From Pseudomonadota bacterium (lineage in GTDB: Bacteria > Myxococcota_A > UBA796 > SXON01), in the NCBI GenBank assembly GCA_005776735.1, contig SXOM01000414.1, positions 1 through 33,892 on the forward strand: a stretch of DNA of 33,892 bases, given 5' to 3'. The translations under genes were made by a program, and so were the position numbers. Positions 26,887-33,892 of this stretch are shown piece by piece (position 1 is the first letter of the stretch; every line of letters begins with the position of its first letter). Below the pieces are notes generated by a model. That model saw only the letters and a program-made list of their open reading frames with translations, was not told the DNA's origin and searched no databases.

Positions 26887-27804
26887 ATGTCCTTGACCAT
26901 CCTCGGTCCGGAGCGCCCCGACGGGGTCCTCCCCGAAGTCCTCCGGAAACACGGCGTGAACGGCCCGGTCGCGCTCATCAGCGCGGGCTGGCGTTACGAT
27001 GAGCTGCGCGACGAGCCGCTGCGCGCCGCCCTGCCCAACGAGGTCCGCAACCTGCGCCTGTACGACCGGTTCCGGCTTCTGGAGCGCGACGCGCCCGAGC
27101 TGATGACCCGGTACACCGCCAAGCAGGACGCCCTGCGGCGCATGAAGGACCGCTACCACCTCCGGGTGCAGAGCGCCGTGCAGTGCGCCAGCAACCTGCT
27201 CCGGGAGTACGGCACCGCCGCCGACCCGTGGTTCCAGCAGGCCGCACGACACCTCCGCGAGATCGACGACCTGTTCCTCACCGAAGCCCGCGCGCTCCAC
27301 GACGGCTTCGACCGCGAGGTCCGCCCCGGCGAGCACCCGCTGGTGCGGCGTGAGCGCGAGGCGGTGCGCCAGGAGCTCGAAGGGTGCGACGCGCTCCTGG
27401 TCGCGGGCGGCCACGTGGGGGTGCTCCGGAACCGGTGCACCTTCTTCGACGTCGGCCCCGCCCTCACCGTGCGGCCGCTGTACGCGTGGAGCGGCGGCGC
27501 GATGCTCATGACCGAGCGGGTGCTGCTCTACCACGACCACACCGCGTACGGCCCCGGTACGGCCGAGTTCCTCGACCACGGCTTCGGCCTGTTGCGCAGC
27601 ACGGTGCTGCTCCCGCACGCCCGCGAACGGCTCGACCTCGCGGACCGCGTCAACGTCGCGGTGCTCGCCCACCGGCTGCAGCCGCGCGTCGTGGTCGGCC
27701 TGCAGAACGGCGCGGTCTACGAGAACGGCCGCTACACCGGCACCGCCGGCGCCGCCTTCACCCTGAGCCAGGACGGGAGCGTGGTCGATGCAACGGGTGC
27801 TTGA
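26887..27804 (+). CDS. Cyanophycinase/peptidase E-like (S51 type) protein
   Basis: The product has 305 residues. The ATG at 26887 follows GGGAGG by six bases. The fold elements of the S51 family can be traced: the first Rossmann strands (MSLTILGPE, GPVALISAGWRYDE), a glycine turn CDALLVAGGHVGVLRN, the nucleophile elbow YAWSGGAMLM with S202 replacing the usual SAGA context, GFGLLRSTVLLPHARERLDL with H244, and VVVGLQNGAVYENG. An inserted helical stretch at about 60-165 is not seen in ordinary dipeptidase E. A Ser/His enzyme cutting a peptide or aspartyl amide is likely; cyanophycin itself is unproven. It overlaps the esterase gene by 17 bases. Confidence 0.65.
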   Translation: MSLTILGPERPDGVLPEVLRKHGVNGPVALISAGWRYDELRDEPLRAALPNEVRNLRLYDRFRLLERDAPELMTRYTAKQDALRRMKDRYHLRVQSAVQCASNLLREYGTAADPWFQQAARHLREIDDLFLTEARALHDGFDREVRPGEHPLVRREREAVRQELEGCDALLVAGGHVGVLRNRCTFFDVGPALTVRPLYAWSGGAMLMTERVLLYHDHTAYGPGTAEFLDHGFGLLRSTVLLPHARERLDLADRVNVAVLAHRLQPRVVVGLQNGAVYENGRYTGTAGAAFTLSQDGSVVDATGA

Positions 27805-28939
27805 GCTCATCACGCAGACGCAGCGGGCCGGAGCCAACCGCCGCGCGCTGCTCGACGCGTTCGTGCACGACACCGTGCTGCCCCTGGTCGACGACGACCA
27901 CGCGACGTTCTTCTACTGGGACGGCGAGCCCACCGAGGCGGTCTTTCTCCAACACTGGGTCTTCGGCCTCCCGTCGCGCATCGAGCTCCGCCGCATCCCG
28001 AACACCGACGCGTTCTGGCTGCCACTGGACCTGCCGAAGCGGGCCCGCGTCGAGTACAAGTTCGAGGTCGTGCGCCAGGGGAAGGGGCGGTGGTCGGCCG
28101 ACCCGCGCAACCCGCGCCGCGCGTACGATCCGTTCGGGAGCAACTCGGTCTGTCCGGCCTCGTCGTACGAGGACCCGGAGTGGACCCGGCCCGACCCGTT
28201 CGCCCGCGCCGGCACCCTGGTGGAGAGCAAGCTGCACTCGGCCATCTGGCACGGCGACCGCACCTTCCAGGTGTACGTGCCGTACGGCGCGCGCGCCGGA
28301 AAGAAGTACCCGCTCCTCATCGTGCACGACGGCAACGACTTCCAGCACTTCGCCACGATGCGCACGTGCCTGGACAACCTCATCCACCGGCACGAGGTCG
28401 CCCCGCTGTTGGTGTGCTTCACCAGCGGCGTGCAGCGCAACTGGGAGTACGCCGCCAACCCCAAGCAGGCCGACTTCCTCGCGACCGAGCTGCTCCCCCA
28501 CCTCCGGGCGAACTTCCCGGTGCTCGACGGGCCGGAGTTCCAGGGGATCATGGGCGCGAGCTTCGGCGCGGTGTCCTCGTTGTTCGCCGCGGTGCGCCAC
28601 CCGGGCACGTGGGGCCGCCTCATCCTGCAGTCGGGCAGCCTCGCGTTCACCGACATCGGCGAGCACGAGCGCGGCCCGCTGTGGGACCCGATCGTGCGCT
28701 TCGTGAACGAGTTCCGCGCCGAGCCGCCGCACCTGGACGCCAAGGTCTACCAGAGCTGCGGCACGTTCGAGTCGCTGATCTACTACAACCGCAGCTTGTT
28801 CCCCGTCTTCCAGCGTTGCGCCGAGGCGGCGCGCTTCACGGAGGCCCCGGACGGGCACAACTGGATCAACTGGCGGGACCGCCTGCGCGAAGCGCTGACG
28901 TGGAGTTTTCCCGGCCCGCTGTGGATGTACTACGAGTAG
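27788..28939 (+). CDS. Enterochelin-esterase-like alpha/beta hydrolase
   Basis: The product has 383 residues. Residues 35-140 are an N-terminal immunoglobulin-like domain (HATFFYWDGEPTEAVFLQH, RVEYKFEVVRQGKGRW), as in Fes and glycogen-binding modules. The hydrolase part has TFQVYVPYGARAGKKYPLLI, LLIVHDGNDF, the nucleophile elbow GASFGAVSS with S258, LILQSGSLAF, and DGHNWINWRDRL with H357. This is the COG2382-type esterase family, which cleaves siderophore or other esters. No iron-uptake gene is nearby. It overlaps the cyanophycinase-like gene, so the two products probably act together. Its stop lies three bases from the convergent START-like gene. Confidence 0.85.
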   Translation: MQRVLELITQTQRAGANRRALLDAFVHDTVLPLVDDDHATFFYWDGEPTEAVFLQHWVFGLPSRIELRRIPNTDAFWLPLDLPKRARVEYKFEVVRQGKGRWSADPRNPRRAYDPFGSNSVCPASSYEDPEWTRPDPFARAGTLVESKLHSAIWHGDRTFQVYVPYGARAGKKYPLLIVHDGNDFQHFATMRTCLDNLIHRHEVAPLLVCFTSGVQRNWEYAANPKQADFLATELLPHLRANFPVLDGPEFQGIMGASFGAVSSLFAAVRHPGTWGRLILQSGSLAFTDIGEHERGPLWDPIVRFVNEFRAEPPHLDAKVYQSCGTFESLIYYNRSLFPVFQRCAEAARFTEAPDGHNWINWRDRLREALTWSFPGPLWMYYE

Positions 28940-28942
28940 GCG

Positions 28943-29440
28943 TCAGTGGCGGCGCGACGTGAGCTGCCGGACCAGGGCCAGCACCGTGTCGCGCGCGCTG
29001 ACGAGGACGTTCTTGCGCACCAGCGCGCGCGGAACCGGCAGATCGACCTCGGTGGACACCCGGTAGGTGACCTCGGTGCCGCCCCCGACGTGCGGCGCCA
29101 ACGACCACTCCGCCGAGTAGGCGGTGATGGAGTCGGACTGGAGCAACTTGTAGCGGAACCCATCGGCGGTGGGGCAGCGCTGGGTGGTGTACTGCAGCGG
29201 GTCCCACGCCCCCTTGACCGTGACGCCGAGGGTGACGCACCGGCCGGAGGAGAGGGTGCGCACGGCCAGCACCTCGGGCGGCAGGAGCGCGGCCACCTCC
29301 GGGTCGGCCAGGGCGGCGCGCACCTCGGCCTCGGACTGCGGGAGCACCACCGACACCGAGGCGACCCCCGCATCATCCATGGAGCCCACCGGCTCCTGCG
29401 CGTACGCCGCGAACGGGGCGAGCAGCACGGGGATGAACAT
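28943..29440 (-). CDS. Secreted START/SRPBCC-like domain protein
   Basis: The product has 165 residues. The ATG at 29440 has GGAGG at the proper distance and is preferred over the GTG three bases upstream. It begins with a signal peptide, MFIPVLLAPFAAYAQEP. The mature part resembles the SRPBCC lipid-binding fold: VSVVLPQSEAEVRAALADPE, CVTLGVTVKGAWDPLQYTT, ITAYSAEWSLAPHVGGGTEV, TYRVSTEVDLPVP and a long closing helix (ALVRKNVLVSARDTVLALV). It could bind a hydrophobic molecule in the periplasm. Function unknown. Confidence 0.7.
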   Translation of the reverse strand: MFIPVLLAPFAAYAQEPVGSMDDAGVASVSVVLPQSEAEVRAALADPEVAALLPPEVLAVRTLSSGRCVTLGVTVKGAWDPLQYTTQRCPTADGFRYKLLQSDSITAYSAEWSLAPHVGGGTEVTYRVSTEVDLPVPRALVRKNVLVSARDTVLALVRQLTSRRH

Positions 29441-29486
29441 CACAGCCTCCGCACCCTTCTACCCCAGGATGGTGCCACCGTCCATA

Positions 29487-29516
29487 CGCAGGTGCGTACT
29501 TTCGTACGCACCTGCG
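29487..29516 (-). terminator. Perfect 13-bp hairpin with a GAAA loop on the minus strand
   Basis: CGCAGGTGCGTAC (29487-29499) pairs perfectly with GTACGCACCTGCG (29504-29516). Read on the minus strand the loop is GAAA, a stable GNRA tetraloop. It starts 13 bases after the stop of the secreted helical protein and is probably its terminator or an RNA 3' end guard. Confidence 0.6.
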
Positions 29517-29529
29517 GCGGACCGACGCC

Positions 29530-30162
29530 CTACTCCGCGAACGCGCCCTGCACGTCGGTGAAGATGCCACCGGCTTCGTCGACGACGAGCTGGATGCGGT
29601 CGGGGAGCGCGGTGGTGGCCTTCACGTCGTCGCCCACGACCTTGCCCTTCGACGCGATCTCGAGCGGGTTCTTGACCAGGCCCGGCAGCTTGCCGGGGAA
29701 GTCCTTGCACGCGCCGGCGAGGCGGATCGCCTCGTCCTTGAGGCCACCGGCGCGGGTGATCGTGCCGTCGGCCGCGTCGACCAGGCCGTTGACCGCGTCG
29801 ATACCCTTCTGGATGTTGTCGGGCACCACGCCCTCGGGGCTGACCTTCGGCATGCGGCCGCTCATCACCACCTTGAGCTTGGTGTTGGCCTTCTTCTTGA
29901 GCTCCGCGAGCGCGGTGCCGAGCGGATCGTCGGTGGCGACCTCGAGCGCGGCGTTGGCGTCGGTGCGCGCCTTCTTGAGCGAGTCGGACTCGGCCTTGAG
30001 CTTGTCCTGGATGCCCTTGGCGGGGTTGAACACGGTGTCGAACTCGCCGATGCCCGTGGCGACGATCACCGGCAGCGGATCCGGCTCCTTGGCCTTGCCG
30101 GCGAAGGCGACGGCGGGGAGCGCGGCGAGGGCGAACAGGGCGATGACACGAGAGAAGCGCAT
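29530..30162 (-). CDS. Secreted helical protein, unknown function
   Basis: The product has 210 residues. The ATG at 30162 follows GGAG by five bases and opens a clear signal peptide, MRFSRVIALFALAALPAVAFA. The mature part is mostly lysine- and alanine-rich helices (GIQDKLKAESDSLKKARTD, LGTALAELKKKANTKLKVV), with one cysteine in AGACKDFPGKLP. It is likely a periplasmic or exported coiled protein. I recognise no family. It lies in the same direction as the PepT-like gene upstream, separated by hairpins, and has its own terminator-like hairpin after the stop. Confidence 0.75.
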   Translation of the reverse strand: MRFSRVIALFALAALPAVAFAGKAKEPDPLPVIVATGIGEFDTVFNPAKGIQDKLKAESDSLKKARTDANAALEVATDDPLGTALAELKKKANTKLKVVMSGRMPKVSPEGVVPDNIQKGIDAVNGLVDAADGTITRAGGLKDEAIRLAGACKDFPGKLPGLVKNPLEIASKGKVVGDDVKATTALPDRIQLVVDEAGGIFTDVQGAFAE

Positions 30163-30181
30163 GTGAACTCCGGGAAGCGGA

Positions 30182-30196
30182 CGCGACAGCGTCGCG
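30182..30196 (-). terminator. Hairpin after the PepT-like gene
   Basis: CGCGAC (30182-30187) pairs with GTCGCG (30191-30196) around AGC. A second tiny stem, CCGC-TTCG-GCGG, sits at 30208-30219 right at the peptidase stop. Together they may end that transcript. Confidence 0.4.
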
Positions 30197-30219
30197 CCGT
30201 CGTTATCCCGCTTCGGCGG

Positions 30220-31749
<1,530 letters not shown>

Positions 31750-31785
31750 GCGGTGCATCCTATGGGCCGCGGTTACCGGACGCCC

Positions 31786-32871
31786 GTGCGTGTGCTCCAC
31801 CTGTACCGGCCGGCGCTCCCCGGTACGCGGGCCCAGACCGTCCAGGTCCTCCACACCTGTCACGCGCTGGCCTCGCGCGGGCACGAGGTGTGGCTCCTCG
31901 CCAACCGGGCCCGCGGCGCCCCGGCCGACGTCGACACGATCCTCGCCGACCACGGCCTCGCCCCGGTGCCGACCCTGCACCTCCAGTTGGCGCCGAGCGC
32001 GTGGAGCCCGGCCGCCAGCGCGTGGTTCCGGTGGACGCTCGCCACCTGGTGCGACGCGGCGACCCGCGACTCGGTGGTGTACGCCCGCGAGCTGAAGTAC
32101 CTCGGCCCCGTCGGCGAGCGGCCGCGCGTGGTGTACGAAGCACACTGCCTCGAGAAGCAGCGCGCCGCCGAGGAGGAAGACGAGCCCGGCGTGACCGAGG
32201 CGTGGGAGCGGGCGATGCTCGCGCGCTGCAACGCGCTGGTCACCAACAGCGGGGGCACGCTGGCTGCGCTGGAGGCGGCCTACGGGGCCGCGCTCCCCGC
32301 CCTCCGACGCGTCGTCCACAACGCCACGGCCGCCGACCGCGTGGCGCCCGCGCCGCCGCGGGAGCCCTCGGCGCGCCCGTGCGTGGTCTACGCGGGGTCG
32401 GCGCGGGCGTACAAGGGGGTGGCCGCGCTCGTCGAGGCCTTCGCCGACCTCCCGCAGTTCGACCTCGAGCTGGTCGGCGACACGTGGCCCGGCCCCCTGC
32501 CGCCCAACGTCCGCGCGGGGGGCCCCCTCCCCTACCCCGCGCTGCCCGCCCGCCTGGCCGCCGCCGCCGCGCTCGTGCTCCCGCTCGAGGACAACAGCTT
32601 CGGCCGGCAGTTCACGTCGCCGCTGAAGTTGTGGGACTACCTGGCCACCGGCCGGCCGATCGTGGCCGCCGACCTGCCCACGGTGCGGGAGATCGCCGGC
32701 GACCGCCCGTTCTACTACCCCCCCGGCGACCGGCCCGGGCTCGCGGCGGCGCTCGGCCGGGCGGTCGCGGCCGGGCACGGGGAGCCGCGGGTGCGCACCT
32801 GGGCCGACCGCGCCGCGGAGATCGAGGCCGTGCTCGCCGAGGTCGTCGCCCGGCCCCGGAGCGCACGATGA
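31786..32871 (+). CDS. GT4-type glycosyltransferase
   Basis: The product has 361 residues with a GT-B two-domain fold. The GTG at 31786 opens MRVLHLYRPALPGTRAQTVQ, a normal GT4 start; an in-frame ATG 24 bases upstream is less likely. N-terminal block: CHALASRGHEVWLLANRARG. Inter-domain: ALVTNSGGTLAALEAAYG. C-terminal donor-binding domain: CVVYAGSARAYKGVAALVEAF, and SPLKLWDYLATGRPIVAADL followed by PTVREI, the EX7E-type region with Lys-Leu. It uses a nucleotide sugar to extend a glycan or lipid-linked acceptor. It overlaps the next glycosyltransferase gene (ATGA), so a surface-polysaccharide cluster probably continues to the right. Confidence 0.85.
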   Translation: MRVLHLYRPALPGTRAQTVQVLHTCHALASRGHEVWLLANRARGAPADVDTILADHGLAPVPTLHLQLAPSAWSPAASAWFRWTLATWCDAATRDSVVYARELKYLGPVGERPRVVYEAHCLEKQRAAEEEDEPGVTEAWERAMLARCNALVTNSGGTLAALEAAYGAALPALRRVVHNATAADRVAPAPPREPSARPCVVYAGSARAYKGVAALVEAFADLPQFDLELVGDTWPGPLPPNVRAGGPLPYPALPARLAAAAALVLPLEDNSFGRQFTSPLKLWDYLATGRPIVAADLPTVREIAGDRPFYYPPGDRPGLAAALGRAVAAGHGEPRVRTWADRAAEIEAVLAEVVARPRSAR

Positions 32872-33892
32872 TCCTCTACGTGGTGCGCTACCACCCCGCC
32901 CTGAGCGAGACCTTCGTCCGCGACGAGGTCCGGGCCCTCCGCGCCGCCGGCGTCCCCGTCGAGCTCGCGGCGTTCGACACCCGCGACGACATCTTCGTCG
33001 AGCCGACGGGCGCGCCGCTGCACGCCCAACCCCACCGCGCCGGGTGGTTCGCGGCCGCGCCGACGCTCCTCTTGGAGTGGCTCCGGCGGCCTGCGTGGGT
33101 CTCGCGGCGGGTCCTGTGGCTCGCGGCGATCCTCCGGCGGGCGCGACGCGCCCACGTCCACTTCGCCGGCGAAGCCGCCGAGTGGGTGCGCCTGGCGGCG
33201 ACGCGCGCCGGGGTGCCGTACAGCGTCACGGTCCACGCCGTCGACCTGTACAAGCCCCGCCCGGCGCTGGGCCGGGTGCTCACCGACGCGACCGCCGTCG
33301 TGGCGATGACCACCTACAACCAGGCGTTGGTGCACGATCGGTACGGCGTCACCGCCCGCCTGGTGCGCTTCGGCCTCGACCTCGACGGCTTCGCCCAGGC
33401 CGACCCCGCCGCGCCCGGGCCGGTCCTCTGTGTCGGGCGCGCGGTCCCCAAGAAGGGGCTCGACCTCGTGGCCGAAGTGGCCCGACGCCTCGGCGACCGC
33501 GTCCACATCGACGTGATCAGCGACCTGGCGCCGAGCCCGCCGCTCCGTGTCCTCGGCCTGTTGCCCCACGCCGAGGTGCGCAGACGCCTCGCCGGCGCGT
33601 GCTGCTTCGTCTTGCCGTGTCGCGTCGCGCCGGACGGCGACATGGACGGCCTGCCCGTGGCCCTGGTCGAAGCGATGGCCAGCGGCCTCCCGGTCATCAC
33701 CACCGCGGTCTCCGGCATCCCCGAGCTCGTGGACGAAGCGGTCGGCTGGGTGGTCCCCACCGACGACGTCGACGCCCTCGAAGCCGCGCTCCGGGCGGCC
33801 CTCGCCGACCCCGCCGAGCGGGCACGACGCGGGGCGGCGGGCCGGGCCCGGGTTGTGGCTCGCGGCTACGGGCGGCCGGCGCTCGTGGCGGA
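32868..33892 (+). CDS. GT4-type glycosyltransferase (partial, cut by the window edge)
   Basis: At least 341 residues. The ATG at 32868 overlaps the previous stop. It resembles WcaL/ExoL-like glycosyltransferases that build exopolysaccharide: MILYVVRYHPALSETFVRDE, a motif of that subgroup; RARRAHVHFAGEAAEWVRLA; VPYSVTVHAVDLYKPRP; PVLCVGRAVPKKGLDLVAEVA with the donor-site Lys; and DGLPVALVEAMASGLPVITT followed by AVSGIPELV (the EX7E motif). The end near ARVVARGYGRPALVA suggests that only a few residues are missing. It probably works with its neighbour on the same polymer. Confidence 0.88.
   Translation, partial: MILYVVRYHPALSETFVRDEVRALRAAGVPVELAAFDTRDDIFVEPTGAPLHAQPHRAGWFAAAPTLLLEWLRRPAWVSRRVLWLAAILRRARRAHVHFAGEAAEWVRLAATRAGVPYSVTVHAVDLYKPRPALGRVLTDATAVVAMTTYNQALVHDRYGVTARLVRFGLDLDGFAQADPAAPGPVLCVGRAVPKKGLDLVAEVARRLGDRVHIDVISDLAPSPPLRVLGLLPHAEVRRRLAGACCFVLPCRVAPDGDMDGLPVALVEAMASGLPVITTAVSGIPELVDEAVGWVVPTDDVDALEAALRAALADPAERARRGAAGRARVVARGYGRPALVA

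Overview
The window is about 70% G+C, tightly packed, and almost fully coding on both strands. Many genes overlap as ATGA, GTGA or TGATG. Several predicted lipoproteins, a protein with seven MopE-type acidic Asp/Cys repeats and a lamin-tail-like end, an FYDLN-acid family protein, a eukaryotic-like Ser/Thr kinase and a large sensor kinase together suggest a member of the Myxococcota (the former Deltaproteobacteria). That is an inference from gene content; no rRNA or tRNA is present to settle it.

Left part (1-6721, minus strand). A Ser/Thr kinase reads in frame into the C-terminal part of DNA gyrase subunit B and leaves the window inside the TOPRIM motif. Next come a PilT-like ATPase that has lost its nucleotide-binding motifs, the ribosomal pair rplM-rpsI, and a two-gene lipoprotein unit (helical-repeat lipoprotein and Asp-box beta-propeller lipoprotein). 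A plus-strand FYDLN-acid gene diverges from the propeller gene at 6822.

Middle part (7300-18289). A minus-strand run of five close or overlapping genes encodes a sensor kinase, its OmpR-type regulator, a secreted protein, a short aspartokinase and phosphatidylserine synthase. Diverging from it are a zinc-type MDR oxidoreductase and truD. Then follow a small lipoprotein, a small outer-membrane beta-barrel candidate, the MopE-repeat lipoprotein and a second CDP-alcohol phosphatidyltransferase.

Right part (18417-33892). Plus-strand genes encode a rhodanese, an NAD(P)-binding protein, an aldehyde dehydrogenase homologue lacking all three catalytic residues, and arginase. A lipoprotein and a tandem-FKBP lipoprotein diverge from each other. 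A three-gene ABC-2 export system follows, facing a cyanophycinase-like/esterase pair. The end holds a START-like secreted protein, a secreted helical protein, a PepT-like M20 peptidase and two overlapping GT4-type glycosyltransferase genes, the last cut by the window edge.

The most unusual signals are four. (1) The kinase-GyrB in-frame fusion. (2) Three 49-nt stem-loops lying just after plus-strand stop codons, with a nearly constant centre and stems that change in a compensated way between copies. (3) A catalytically dead aldehyde dehydrogenase paired with a complete arginase. (4) A PilT-like pseudo-ATPase. All homology statements are by eye from motifs.
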